This document shows, piece by piece, positions 16,875 through 25,626 of a DNA stretch of 51,682 bases. Positions within the stretch are counted from its first letter, which is position 1; each line of letters opens with the position of its first letter. The translations under genes and the position numbers were made by a program. The notes under the pieces are model-generated. The model was not told where the DNA came from. It did not search any database and saw only the letters and a list, made by a program, of their open reading frames with translations. Source of the DNA: Acidobacteriota bacterium (GTDB taxonomy: Bacteria > Acidobacteriota > Terriglobia > Bryobacterales > Bryobacteraceae). The stretch lies in the NCBI GenBank assembly GCA_016185425.1, contig JACPNQ010000038.1:1-51682 (forward strand), read 5' to 3'.

Positions 16875-17615
16875 CTATGTCCCTCCTCGCGGCAGTACAA
16901 GGGCCTTCAGCCACTCTGTGGTGGCGGTTAACTTGTACTGCTGAATTGCGCCGGCTGGGTCGACGTTCTTGGGACAAACCTGTGTGCACTCGCCGACAAA
17001 AGTGCACCCCCAAATTCCATCGTGCTGCGAGAGGATGTCGAGGCGTTGGTTGGCCCCCTGATCGCGCGAGTCGAGGTTGTAGCGCTGCGCCAGGGCAATG
17101 GCCGCCGGTCCGCTGAACAACGGATCTAATCCGTAAACCGGACACGCGGCATAACAGAGCATACAGTTGATGCACATGCTGTATTGCTTGTAAGCGTCCA
17201 GTTCCTCCGGTGTTTGCAGGTACTCCTCGTCCAGCGGCTTTTCCACTTTTCGAATGATCCAGGGTTTGGACTTTCCGAGCTTCACTAAGAAGTCCGAAGT
17301 GTCGACAACCAGGTCCCTGAGCACGGGGAAATTTTTCAGAGGCTCCACGCGCACGGGGCCAGGCGCATAGTCGGAAAGGAATGTGGCGCAAGTCAACTTG
17401 GGAACTCCGTTCACTGTCATGCCGCAGCTCCCGCAGACTCCCATACGGCAAGACCAGCGGAACGACAGTGTCCCGTCCAGATGATCCTTAATGTAGTTAA
17501 GCGCGTCGAGCACCACCCACTCTTTTCGGAGGGGGACCTCATAGGTGTCGAATCCAGGTTTCTCGTCGTGTGCCGGATGATACCGTGCGACTTCGATGGT
17601 GATCCTGTTCGCCAT
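16875..17615 (-). CDS. frdB: Fumarate reductase iron-sulfur subunit
   Basis: A 246-residue electron-transfer subunit. Cys56, 61, 64 and 76 (CRMGVCGSCG and LTCATF) bind the [2Fe-2S] cluster at positions almost identical to E. coli FrdB. Cys148, 151, 154 and 158 (CINCMLCYAACP) begin the [4Fe-4S]/[3Fe-4S] region, and CTFVGECTQVCPKNVDP completes it. No cluster ligand is missing. It carries electrons between the quinol site of FrdCD and the flavin of FrdA on the cytoplasmic side of the membrane. The ATG lies six bases after the frdA stop. Confidence 0.96.
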   Translation of the reverse strand: MANRITIEVARYHPAHDEKPGFDTYEVPLRKEWVVLDALNYIKDHLDGTLSFRWSCRMGVCGSCGMTVNGVPKLTCATFLSDYAPGPVRVEPLKNFPVLRDLVVDTSDFLVKLGKSKPWIIRKVEKPLDEEYLQTPEELDAYKQYSMCINCMLCYAACPVYGLDPLFSGPAAIALAQRYNLDSRDQGANQRLDILSQHDGIWGCTFVGECTQVCPKNVDPAGAIQQYKLTATTEWLKALVLPRGGT

Positions 17616-17621
17616 TCCTGT

Positions 17622-19367
17622 TCACCTTCCGTAGACCCGCTCGGCCGGAGGCCAGCGAGTGATGGTTACGGGCGCGTATTCGACACGCGGGCGCCCGTCC
17701 GCGCCGCGGTATGTCAGTGAGTGCGCCAGAAACTTCTCGTCGTCGCGCGCCGGATAGTCCGTTCGCTGGTGGGCTCCGCGGGACTCGGTCCGCCGCATGG
17801 CGCATTCGGCAATCGTTTCGGCCACGTCGAGCATGCACGATAACTCGAGCGCGGAAATCAGCTCCGTGTTAAACACGTGTCCCCGGTCGTCCAGGCGAAT
17901 ATCGCGGAACCGGTCCTGCAGCTCCTGCAACTTGCCCGCGGCGCCAGAGAGAGAGTCACCAGAACGGTAAATACCGGCGCAGTTCTCCATAATCTTCTGC
18001 ATCTCCTCGCGGAGATCGGCGATCGGCTCCCGGCCTCCAGTCTTCCTCAGAAACTGATCCTGCAGCCGCGCCTCTTCGTCGAGCGCCTGAGCGAGCAGAT
18101 GCCGGCCCGGCGGTTTTTGCTCGGCCGCGTAGGCAGCCGCCGCGCTTCCGGCTCTGGCGCCAAAAACGAGCAGTTCCGGGAGGGAGTTAGAACCGAGGCG
18201 GTTGGCGCCGTTGATACTGACACAAGCGGTCTCGCCTGCCGCGTACAATCCTTTCATTGGCGTGGCGCCGTTTAAGTCCGTATGGACGCCGCCCATCATG
18301 TAATGAACGACGGGACGGACGGGAATCATCTGCGAGATGGGATCGATGTGCTCGTACTTCAGGCACAGTTCGCGGACAAACGGCAGCTTTTCGTTGATCG
18401 TCTTCGCTCCCAAATGCCGAAGGTCAAGATTTACGACGGGCCCATAGGGTCCTTCTACGGTGCGGCCTTTCTCCTGCTCGTGGACAAACGCCTGCGAAAG
18501 CCGATCGCGAGGGCCTAACTCCATGCTGCGGAGGACGGGCTGCGGTTCCGGCGTTCCCAGGTTGTAGTCCTGCAGGTAGCGATAGCCATCCTTATTCAGT
18601 AAGTGACCTCCCTCGGCGCGGGCCGCCTCGGTAATCAGTATTCCGGTAAACGGGAGGCCGGTCGGATGGTACTGCACGAATTCCATGTCCTTTAATGGCG
18701 CGCCGGCGCGGTAGGCAAGGGCCATGCCATCGCCGGTTTTGATGGCGGCATTCGTGGTAAATCGAAAGACGCGTCCGCAACCGCCTGTGCAGAGGATGAC
18801 AGCTTTCGCGGTGATCGCCTGAATTTTGCCCGTGGTTAGCTCCAGCGCCACAACACCCTGAACACGGCCGTCGTCCACCAGCAACCTGGTGGCGAAGTAT
18901 TCGTCGTAGCGGGTTACGGCGTCGTACTTAAGGGATGTTTGAAACAGCGTATGGAGCATGTGAAAGCCGGTCTTGTCGGCCGCAAACCAAGTCCGTGTTT
19001 TCTTCATCCCGCCGAACGGCCTTACAGCGATGCGTCCATTCGGGTCACGGCTCCAGGGACAACCCCAATGCTCAAGCCGCATCAACTCCAGCGGAGCCTC
19101 TTTCACGAAGGCCTCCACGGCATCTTGATCGCACAGCCAATCGCCGCCGGAGATGGTGTCGTAGGCGTGTTCGTCGAGGCTGTCTTCGGCAAGGTGAACG
19201 CCGGCGGCGCCGCCTTCCGCGGCCACAGTGTGGCTTCGCATCGGATAGACTTTGGAGACTACGGCAACGCTGAGGTTAGGGGCCGTTTCCGATATTGCAA
19301 TGGCCGCCCGTAACCCAGCTCCGCCGCCGCCGATTAGTACGATGTCGTGTGAAGAGATGTCGAGCAT
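17622..19367 (-). CDS. frdA: Fumarate reductase flavoprotein subunit
   Basis: A 581-residue FAD subunit that reduces fumarate to succinate (or runs in reverse). FAD-binding GGGGAG at residues 13-18; RSHTVAAEGG places the covalent-flavin His at 46; substrate residues appear in HPTG, ARAEGGHLLNKDGYRY, HYMMGGVHTD and GANRLGSNSLPELLVFG. Its length and order with frdBCD match the E. coli quinol:fumarate reductase. In an acidobacterium this points to anaerobic respiration or redox balancing, unless it serves as the only succinate dehydrogenase. The ATG at 19367 begins just before the Rossmann strand. A good promoter with -35/-10 spacing of 17 lies directly upstream. Confidence 0.96.
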   Translation of the reverse strand: MLDISSHDIVLIGGGGAGLRAAIAISETAPNLSVAVVSKVYPMRSHTVAAEGGAAGVHLAEDSLDEHAYDTISGGDWLCDQDAVEAFVKEAPLELMRLEHWGCPWSRDPNGRIAVRPFGGMKKTRTWFAADKTGFHMLHTLFQTSLKYDAVTRYDEYFATRLLVDDGRVQGVVALELTTGKIQAITAKAVILCTGGCGRVFRFTTNAAIKTGDGMALAYRAGAPLKDMEFVQYHPTGLPFTGILITEAARAEGGHLLNKDGYRYLQDYNLGTPEPQPVLRSMELGPRDRLSQAFVHEQEKGRTVEGPYGPVVNLDLRHLGAKTINEKLPFVRELCLKYEHIDPISQMIPVRPVVHYMMGGVHTDLNGATPMKGLYAAGETACVSINGANRLGSNSLPELLVFGARAGSAAAAYAAEQKPPGRHLLAQALDEEARLQDQFLRKTGGREPIADLREEMQKIMENCAGIYRSGDSLSGAAGKLQELQDRFRDIRLDDRGHVFNTELISALELSCMLDVAETIAECAMRRTESRGAHQRTDYPARDDEKFLAHSLTYRGADGRPRVEYAPVTITRWPPAERVYGR

Positions 19368-19382
19368 AAGCGCCGACCGCCG

Positions 19383-19411
19383 ATGATACACCCCGCTGAA
19401 GCCGGTATCAA
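19383..19411 (-). promoter_or_regulatory. frdA: Sigma-70-like promoter of the frd operon
   Basis: On the minus strand TTGATA and TATCAT are exactly 17 bases apart. The -10 element ends 15 bases before the frdA ATG, implying a leader of about 9 bases. I see no recognisable FNR-type palindrome nearby. Confidence 0.55.
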
Positions 19412-19447
19412 GGCAGGCGGGGTCCGAACGAAATATCATAGTGGCCT

Positions 19448-21571
19448 ATGCTGACCCGCCGTTCGATGATGCAGTTGCCTCTGGCCGCCGCGTTGCCTGC
19501 GCAACAATCTGGTTCCTCCTGGTATGACCGTCCGATGCGGTGGGCGCAGGTGGCCTTCGTCGAGGATGACCCGGGGAACTATTCGCTCGATTTCTGGCTC
19601 GATTACTTCAAGCGGATACATGCCGACGCGGCGTGCCTGAGTGCCGGCGGATGCGTTGCGTTCTACCCGACGAAGGTGCCCAGCCACTATCGCAGCAAGT
19701 TCATGGGCAACACCGATCCTTTTGGCGATTTTGTGAAGGGTTGCCGCAGTCTGGGCATGAACGTATTGGCGCGAACCGATCCGCACGCCATGCATGACGG
19801 CGCCTATCGCGCACACCCGGACTGGGCCGCCGTGGACGCCGGCGGCAAGCCGCGCCGGCATTGGGCGATGCAGGACTATTGGGTGACCTGCTGCCTTGGC
19901 CCTTACTCCTTCGAGTTTATGCGCGACGTGACGAAGGAGATCGTCACGATGTACGACGTCGACAGCGTCTTTTCCAACCGTTGGCACGGGAGCGGGAAGT
20001 GTTTCTGCCAGCACTGCCAGGCGAACTTCAAAAAGGCCACGGGTTTCAGCATTCCGAAGACCAGCGACCCGAAGGACCCGGCGCAGCGGAAATATATTGA
20101 ATGGCATCAGCAGCGACTGTTTGCCGTATGGGATGCGCTGGATAAGGAGGTGCGGGCGATCCGGCCGAAGGCTTCGTTTATCGCCAATTCCGGCGGCGGT
20201 GCACTCAGCGAGTTGGACATGAACGGGATCGGGCAGCGAGCGCAAACGCTGTTCGCCGACCGCCAGGCGCGGCGAGGGCTGATGGCTCCGTGGGCGAATG
20301 GCATGACGGGGAAGGAGTATCGTTCGACGCTGGGAAAGAAGGCGATTGGCGGGATTGTCAGTGTTGGCGTGGAGGAGCCGTACCGCTGGAAGGATTCCGT
20401 GCAATCGAACGAGGAAATCAAGTTATGGTTCTCCGAAGGCACAGCGAACGGATTGCGTCCCTGGTTTACTAAGTTCAACGCCAAGGTGATCGATAAGCGA
20501 TGGCTGCCCGCGGTGGAGGAGTTTTATAACTGGCACTGGAAGAACGAGAAGTATCTGCGGAATACCGAGCCGGTGGCGCGCGTGGCGATCGTGTACTCGC
20601 AGCAGACGGCGCACTACTACGGCGGTGAGCGGGCGCGGGCGAGCGTGGAAGATCCGATATTGGGCTTCTACCAGGCGCTGATCGAGGCACGGATTCCGTT
20701 CGAGATGGTGCACGACCGGCGGCTGGATGCGGCGACGCTGGCGCCGTTCAAAACACTGATTCTCCCGAATATTGCATGTCTCTCCGACGCGCAGTGCGGT
20801 CAATTGAAGGCGTTCGCGGCGCGCGGTGGGTCGATTGTCGCGACTGGCGAAACGTCCCTATACAACGAGTGGGGTGACCGGCGGCCGGACTTCGGCTTAG
20901 GCGAACTCTTCCGGTGCTCGTTTGCGGGTAAGATCGACACGCGGATGCAGAACTCTTATCTGACTCTTCGGCATCCGCATCCTTTACTGAAAGGGTTAGA
21001 GGATGCGCCGCGAATTATCAACGGGACGCGGCGAGTGCATACGCGCCCGCTGGATAAAGCGCTGGCACCGTTAACGCTGGTTCCCAGTTACCCGGATTTG
21101 CCGATGGAGGAAGTGTATCCGCGACAGCACCAGACCGATCAACCCGAATGTTATCTCGGCGGAGATGCGCGGGCGCGCACCGTCTACTTCCCGTTCGATC
21201 TGGATCGGACGTTCTGGGAAGTGTTGTCGCCGGACCATGCGAAGCTGCTGCGGAATGCGGTGGAGTGGGCGACGAACGAGGCGCCGGTGGTGGAGGTGCA
21301 GGGCAAGGCGCTGCTCGACTTAACGGTGTGGAGGCAGGCGTCATCGATGACTGTCCATTTGGTGAACCTCACCAACCCGATGATGATGAAGGGGCCGTAC
21401 CGCGAGACATTTCCGGTGGGACCGTTCCATGTGTTTGTGCCAGGCGTGAAGCCGAAGGCGGTGAAGTTGTTGACAGCGGGCACGGCGGCGGAATGGAATG
21501 CGGAGCGCGGCGGCGTGGCCGTGACCGTGCCCAGGTTCGAGCTGCACGAGGTAGTGGCGATAGATCTGTAA
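19448..21571 (+). CDS. Exported glycoside hydrolase-like protein with beta-galactosidase trimerisation-type domain
   Basis: A 707-residue protein. The N-terminus LTRRSMMQLPLAAALPAQQ looks like a short twin-arginine signal. Residues about 25-370 resemble a TIM-barrel alpha-amylase-type domain of the GH42/GHL6 group (SLDFWLDYFKRIHADAACLS, DVDSVFSNRWHGSGKCFCQHC with a metal-like Cys/His cluster, WFTKFNAK). Residues about 375-600 resemble the beta-galactosidase trimerisation domain (VARVAIVYSQQTAHYYGG, FKTLILPNIACLSDAQC, FAARGGSIVATGETSLYNEW). A small beta domain closes the chain. The substrate is probably a plant or microbial glycoside but is not determined. TATCAT at 19434-19439 lies eight bases before the ATG. 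Confidence 0.82.
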   Translation: MLTRRSMMQLPLAAALPAQQSGSSWYDRPMRWAQVAFVEDDPGNYSLDFWLDYFKRIHADAACLSAGGCVAFYPTKVPSHYRSKFMGNTDPFGDFVKGCRSLGMNVLARTDPHAMHDGAYRAHPDWAAVDAGGKPRRHWAMQDYWVTCCLGPYSFEFMRDVTKEIVTMYDVDSVFSNRWHGSGKCFCQHCQANFKKATGFSIPKTSDPKDPAQRKYIEWHQQRLFAVWDALDKEVRAIRPKASFIANSGGGALSELDMNGIGQRAQTLFADRQARRGLMAPWANGMTGKEYRSTLGKKAIGGIVSVGVEEPYRWKDSVQSNEEIKLWFSEGTANGLRPWFTKFNAKVIDKRWLPAVEEFYNWHWKNEKYLRNTEPVARVAIVYSQQTAHYYGGERARASVEDPILGFYQALIEARIPFEMVHDRRLDAATLAPFKTLILPNIACLSDAQCGQLKAFAARGGSIVATGETSLYNEWGDRRPDFGLGELFRCSFAGKIDTRMQNSYLTLRHPHPLLKGLEDAPRIINGTRRVHTRPLDKALAPLTLVPSYPDLPMEEVYPRQHQTDQPECYLGGDARARTVYFPFDLDRTFWEVLSPDHAKLLRNAVEWATNEAPVVEVQGKALLDLTVWRQASSMTVHLVNLTNPMMMKGPYRETFPVGPFHVFVPGVKPKAVKLLTAGTAAEWNAERGGVAVTVPRFELHEVVAIDL

Positions 21572-21618
21572 CCGCGGGCGGATGGAGCGCGTCGAATTGG
21601 CCAAAGGAGACACGCTCT

Positions 21619-22002
21619 ATGCAGATCTCTCTATTGATCGCCGGATTGGTTCTGGCTGCCGCCGCTACCTCGGCTGAGCCAAAGGTGCGCCTATTCATCA
21701 CCGAGAGCGGCGCTTTGCAGATTTCGAGCCACGCCATGGCCCTGACCGGGCCGACGAGTGCGGAAAATATCGAAGTGATGAAGGCGTTTCAGAAACACTG
21801 TCCAGCGGTGGCGATTACGGCCGACCGGGAAAAGGCCGACTTCATCGTGCGGTTGGACCGTGAGACGCCGAGTCCGGTAACGCCGTTTGTGCGCGGCAAT
21901 AAGGTCGCAGTATTTAACCGCGATGCGGACCTGATTTATAGCTCATCAAGCCGGACGCTTGCGCCGGCGGTGAAGGGAGCTTGCGCGGCAGTCCGGAAGT
22001 AG
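21619..22002 (+). CDS. Small secreted protein of unknown function
   Basis: A 127-residue product with a signal peptide (MQISLLIAGLVLAAAATSAE) and a good ribosome-binding site (AAAGGAG nine bases before the ATG). The mature part (VRLFITESGALQISSH, KAFQKHCPAVAITADREKADFIVRLDRE, NKVAVFNRDADLIYSSSSRTL) has alternating strands and helices and resembles acidobacterial proteins whose middle ADFIVRL segment recurs in envelope proteins of unknown role. Two cysteines may form a disulfide. It follows the glycosidase gene by 47 bases and its stop lies two bases from the convergent esterase stop. Confidence 0.75.
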   Translation: MQISLLIAGLVLAAAATSAEPKVRLFITESGALQISSHAMALTGPTSAENIEVMKAFQKHCPAVAITADREKADFIVRLDRETPSPVTPFVRGNKVAVFNRDADLIYSSSSRTLAPAVKGACAAVRK

Positions 22003-22004
22003 AT

Positions 22005-22883
22005 TTACTCCGTCGCGCGCAAATTGAGTTTTCCCAGGAAGTCGATGATGGACGCGTAGGCCCCTTGCGTGGGTTTGACTCCGAAGAACCCGTGCTTGCC
22101 GCCTTTGATGGTGACGAGCTCGTTATTGACCTTGGCCGTATTGAGCTTTTCATGGAGCTGCACGGCGTGGGCGTAAGGCACGGTGGGGTCGGCATCGCCG
22201 TGGATGGTGATGATGGCGGGCAGCCCGGGCCGAACATAGGTTAGCGGTGAGACGCGTTTGGCAACCTCGCGGCGGTTGGGCATGGCGGCGAACCATTTCA
22301 CGGCATAGGTTTTGGTGTTGGGGCCGTCGATGATGTCGGCCACGCCGGTGATGCCGAACCAGTTGACGATGGCGGCGACTTTCAGTTCCTCGGCGCCGGG
22401 GCACTGGCGGTCGAGCTCGGCGGAAGCGGGGATCATGCCGGTGGTAAGCGCCAGATGCCCGCCGGCGGAATGGCCCATGGTGACGAGGCGCGTGGTGTCG
22501 ATGTTGTACTGCTTGGCGTTGCGGTAGACCCAGCGGAGCGCGCAGAGGCAGTCCTCGACCGCGGCGGGCGCGAGTGAAATGGCGGAGGAGCGGTACTCCA
22601 CGTTGACGACATTCCAGCCCATGTGCAGGAACGGGAGGAACCAGTGCGCGTACTGCTCCTTGGACGGTCCGCCCTGCCAGCCGCCGCCGTGGATGTAGAT
22701 CAGTGTGGCGTTGGGGGCGTTGGTCTGGAATTGATAGACGTCGAGTTTATTATCGTAGCCGCCGGAAGTGAGGTAGGTGATATTCGGCGTAATTCGATAG
22801 CGCTCCATGCGCTCCACAGCGGCGTCGATCGCAGGTTGTGCGGCGGCCACGGCCGCGGCGATCAGGAAGAGTACGGTTTTCAT
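22005..22883 (-). CDS. Exported alpha/beta-hydrolase esterase (BD-FAE/lipase-like)
   Basis: A 292-residue exported enzyme with signal peptide MKTVLFLIAAAVAAAQ. The oxyanion motif is YIHGGGWQGG, the nucleophile Ser sits in MGHSAGGHLAL, the Asp in IHGDADPTVPY and the His in KGGKHGFFG. These fit the BD-FAE/hormone-sensitive-lipase-like esterases that release acyl or feruloyl groups from small esters or polysaccharides. It is the third gene of a likely operon: seven bases separate it from the methyltransferase gene upstream. The substrate is unknown. Confidence 0.9.
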   Translation of the reverse strand: MKTVLFLIAAAVAAAQPAIDAAVERMERYRITPNITYLTSGGYDNKLDVYQFQTNAPNATLIYIHGGGWQGGPSKEQYAHWFLPFLHMGWNVVNVEYRSSAISLAPAAVEDCLCALRWVYRNAKQYNIDTTRLVTMGHSAGGHLALTTGMIPASAELDRQCPGAEELKVAAIVNWFGITGVADIIDGPNTKTYAVKWFAAMPNRREVAKRVSPLTYVRPGLPAIITIHGDADPTVPYAHAVQLHEKLNTAKVNNELVTIKGGKHGFFGVKPTQGAYASIIDFLGKLNLRATE

Positions 22884-22890
22884 CCGCCTG

Positions 22891-23535
22891 CTATTTTATA
22901 CGCCAGTGCGAGCGGAATCGCCGCTTGCCGGGATCGTAGGGATCGTCGAAATCCTCGAATTTCAGGAGCTCCAGGCCGTTTTTTCGAAGGCCGTCGAGAT
23001 CGGCGCGAGTCAGCGGGTAAGGGAGAGTGCCGGGAGGGTCGGACTCGTCGCGACCGCGGCAGATGACGACGATCTCGCGCGCGAGTTTGCCGACGGCGTC
23101 GATGGCCCGCGACCGGAGATCGAGGGGCATGGCCTGCAGCGTATAGCTTTCCACGGCTAAGTCAAATGCGCCGCGGAATTCGAGTAAGTTGCCAACCTGG
23201 TAGCTTACTCTCGAATCGGGAAAGCGCTCGCGGCACCAGCGGATGGCGGTTTCCGACAGGTCGAACGCCGTTACATCGGCGCCGAGCCCGGCGAGGTATT
23301 CCGCATCGTCACCCAGTCCGCAGCCGACGACAACGACTCGCATGCCGGGGCGGGGAAGGGCTTCGCGCTCACACCAGGCGGCGAGGTGCGGATTGACGGC
23401 GCGGTCCGCCCACGGGATCGTGTTGAAATCGCGGTTGGCCTGTTTGTATAGCGCTTCGAACCAGCCAAGAGGGTCGCCGGCCTCCGAATGCCGTCGCGCG
23501 AGCTCGCGGGCTACGTCGCGTTTCTCATCGTTCAT
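22891..23535 (-). CDS. Class I SAM-dependent methyltransferase, TPMT-like
   Basis: A 214-residue cytoplasmic methyltransferase. Motif I VVVVGCGLGDDAEYLAGLG (near residue 67) and the following acidic strand end DVTAFDLSETAIRWC define the SAM site; VSYQVGNLLEF and FDLAVESYTLQAM match later motifs. WFEALYKQANRDFNTIPW before the core resembles thiopurine methyltransferase-type enzymes. The methyl acceptor is not evident. Its ATG overlaps the stop of the triple-RidA gene by four bases (ATGA), so the two are translationally coupled. Confidence 0.87.
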   Translation of the reverse strand: MNDEKRDVARELARRHSEAGDPLGWFEALYKQANRDFNTIPWADRAVNPHLAAWCEREALPRPGMRVVVVGCGLGDDAEYLAGLGADVTAFDLSETAIRWCRERFPDSRVSYQVGNLLEFRGAFDLAVESYTLQAMPLDLRSRAIDAVGKLAREIVVICRGRDESDPPGTLPYPLTRADLDGLRKNGLELLKFEDFDDPYDPGKRRFRSHWRIK

Positions 23536-24647
23536 TGCGGCACCGCGACGAGCTCGATAGCGAAGGAGGCATCCATGGACGGGAGGCCCTCAAAGAGCAA
23601 AAGCGTGCTGGCCGGCGGGCGCGCCTTGTCGTAGTAGTCGAACCGCGTGGCGCGGATTTTTGCGACGACGAAATTGGTCAGCGCATAGAGACTGGAAAAG
23701 GCCACGTGCTTCATGGAGGAATGGGCGGATTCGAGCACTTTCGACATGCGCTGGAAGGCGAGCTGCACGTCCTTGTCCTCGCTGTGGAATGCCAACTGCG
23801 TGCCGGTGAGAATGATCTTTTCCGAGCCGATCAGCGCGCCCTTTGAATACATCGGTGACGGGTTCAGGTCGGGCGGGTTCAGCATCGTCAACGCCGCGGC
23901 CGGCCTGGTGCGCAGGCGCGCGACCGCTTCGCATTCGGCGAGCGACTTGTCGTGGAGGCGTTGCGCCTGCACGGCGACCATGACTGCCGTCGGGAACGCC
24001 GCGGCCATGCGTGTGCGTACTTCGGCGACGGAATCGAGCGAGGAGAGCAGACAGGTCACGCGGAGAACGTCAGACGGCTCGCCGCCAGCGGCGCGCGTGG
24101 CGCGGGTCAGGTCATTGATCGCCTTGTCGAGCATGGGCAGGAGTTTCTCGGGCGTCTCCGTCCCTTGTCCGCCCATGCCGCTGAGGAAGGCGAGGCCGTT
24201 TGGATTCACCGCCTTCTTCCCTTGCACGACGGCCTCCAGCACCACTTGCGAACCTTCCATCGGCAGCAGTCCGACCTGCACGGTGGAGACGGCGGGCAGC
24301 GCCTGTTTCCTTTCGGCGAATGTTTCGCTGACGATCGACTGCACGCGCCGCTGATCGCCGGTGCCGGCGACGAACGCGCGGAGTTTTACGATCTGCCGCT
24401 GGCCGGCCTGTGTCCGCAACGCCTTCAGCCCATCGCGCACCTGTTGCGAAAGGAGACCTTTTCCGGAGAGCGGGGAAGCGAGAAATTCGAGCTTTGCCGT
24501 TTCTACAGTGACGGACGCTGGCGGGCCGGGCAGCACTTCGAGAGTCTGGGTAATTTCCACTTCGGGTTTCTTTTTCTTTTTCTTCTGGGCGTGCAGCGCT
24601 GGAGGCAGCACGGCCACGGCCAGGAGGAGGGAAAGGGCAATCCGCAT
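23532..24647 (-). CDS. Exported protein with three tandem RidA-like folds
   Basis: A 371-residue protein: signal peptide (residues 1-20), a run of six lysines at 22-27, then three segments that each read as a RidA/YjgF fold: about 44-142, 145-245 and 262-371. The second opens NGLAFLSGMGG and the third MYSKGALIGSEKIILTGTQ, both typical of the RidA entrance strand. At the place of the catalytic Arg of E. coli RidA I see Leu127 (VGLLP) in the first, Arg230 (QAQRLH) in the second and Gly354 (FEGLP) in the third. RidA proteins are normally cytoplasmic 130-residue homotrimers. It heads an operon with the methyltransferase and esterase. A TAAAAT lies 12 bases before the ATG. Substrate unknown. Confidence 0.8.
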   Translation of the reverse strand: MRIALSLLLAVAVLPPALHAQKKKKKKPEVEITQTLEVLPGPPASVTVETAKLEFLASPLSGKGLLSQQVRDGLKALRTQAGQRQIVKLRAFVAGTGDQRRVQSIVSETFAERKQALPAVSTVQVGLLPMEGSQVVLEAVVQGKKAVNPNGLAFLSGMGGQGTETPEKLLPMLDKAINDLTRATRAAGGEPSDVLRVTCLLSSLDSVAEVRTRMAAAFPTAVMVAVQAQRLHDKSLAECEAVARLRTRPAAALTMLNPPDLNPSPMYSKGALIGSEKIILTGTQLAFHSEDKDVQLAFQRMSKVLESAHSSMKHVAFSSLYALTNFVVAKIRATRFDYYDKARPPASTLLLFEGLPSMDASFAIELVAVPQ

Positions 24648-24681
24648 GATGCGCCATTAATTTTAACAACGCGGGCGCGAA

Positions 24682-24719
24682 CAAAAATCGCCGCGTGAAG
24701 ACCGAAGTCTCCACGCGGC
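24682..24719 (-). terminator. Rho-independent terminator with UUCG tetraloop
   Basis: On the minus strand an 8-pair GC-rich stem (GCCGCGTG/CACGCGGC), one A-C mismatch and a 4-pair inner stem close on C(UUCG)G, followed by GATTTTTGTT. It lies 27 bases after the stop of the PEP-CTERM-like gene and just before the triple-RidA operon. Confidence 0.88.
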
Positions 24720-24745
24720 AAGGCTGGTCGCCTTTGGAGGAAGAT

Positions 24746-25462
24746 TTAGACGGCCTGTTGCGCGCCCTGACGGCGACGCCGGGCGGTGGCGACGAGAGCG
24801 GCGCCCATCGCGACCTGGAGCAGAGTGCCTGGTTCGGCAGTTTCCGTTACGGGGGGCGGCGTGCCGGAGTTCAGGGTGCCGGTGGACACGTCGTCGAGAA
24901 TCAGATAGCGGCCAGTATCGTTGATAAAGATATCGGCGAACGTGAAGGTCTGCGTGTTGCTGGTGACGCCGAAGAATGCGAACGAGGGTTGCTGGTTGGT
25001 GCTGATGGTGACTGGCGACAAGCCCGCGGGGCTGATGGTGACGCTGGCAGGGGCGCCGCTGTTGCCGCCGGCGCCGACATTGAAGCCGAAGGCGCTGACA
25101 GGGTTCGTGAAGGTGATGCGCGCAAAGATGGTGTTGTTGTTCTCCTTTACGCCGGTGCGGATGATGCTGCCGGAGCCCCACTGATACCAGGTCTGCGACG
25201 CATTGGCGGTTACTGTCTGGAGGTCGAAGACGGTGCCCGTGGTGATGTTATAACCGACGATTTGCAGGTCGGTGGATATCAGCCCGGCGGAGTTGTTGTA
25301 GCTTGTGAGGCCGCCGGCTGCTTCCGGGCCGCCGGAAAGGTTGGTCAGATTGGTGACTTGGGACAGCCAGGTAGGGCGGTCGGAAAAAGTGAGCGTTGAC
25401 GCAGCCAGCGGACAGGCCGCGGCCATTGCAAGCGCGCCAATGAGTAAGACACTGCGATTCAT
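24746..25462 (-). CDS. PEP-CTERM-like exported protein
   Basis: A 238-residue protein. Signal peptide MNRSVLLIGALAMAAACPLAA; a long beta-rich Ser/Thr/Asn-rich middle (TLTFSDRPTWLSQ, TITFTNPVSAFGFNVGAGG-like, TLTFADIFINDTGRYLILDDV-like strands); and a C-terminus with AEPGT, a hydrophobic helix LLQVAMGAALVATA and the arginine cluster RRRRQ. This is the tripartite PEP-CTERM sorting signal (EPGT rather than the exact PEP), recognised by exosortase and linked to exopolysaccharide or biofilm export. No exosortase lies in the window. The ATG at 25462 has GAGAGG ten bases upstream. Transcription ends at the strong hairpin downstream. Confidence 0.82.
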   Translation of the reverse strand: MNRSVLLIGALAMAAACPLAASTLTFSDRPTWLSQVTNLTNLSGGPEAAGGLTSYNNSAGLISTDLQIVGYNITTGTVFDLQTVTANASQTWYQWGSGSIIRTGVKENNNTIFARITFTNPVSAFGFNVGAGGNSGAPASVTISPAGLSPVTISTNQQPSFAFFGVTSNTQTFTFADIFINDTGRYLILDDVSTGTLNSGTPPPVTETAEPGTLLQVAMGAALVATARRRRQGAQQAV

Positions 25463-25626
25463 TTCGGAATTCCTCTCCCAAGCGAACGCGGACATACCTC
25501 TATACGCCCCGGGACGAGGGGACGCCGTGTATACTCGCATACCGCTTCAAATAGGAAGTGGCGAATCGCGCTGTAGATTCTCGTAAGACGGAGCTAGGTT
25601 TGTGCCGATGGGCAACGCCTTAGTAC

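Noticed and set aside
19436..20404. A 322-codon minus-strand open frame
   Set aside because: Antisense to the glycoside hydrolase, with biased composition; a shadow of high-GC coding sequence.
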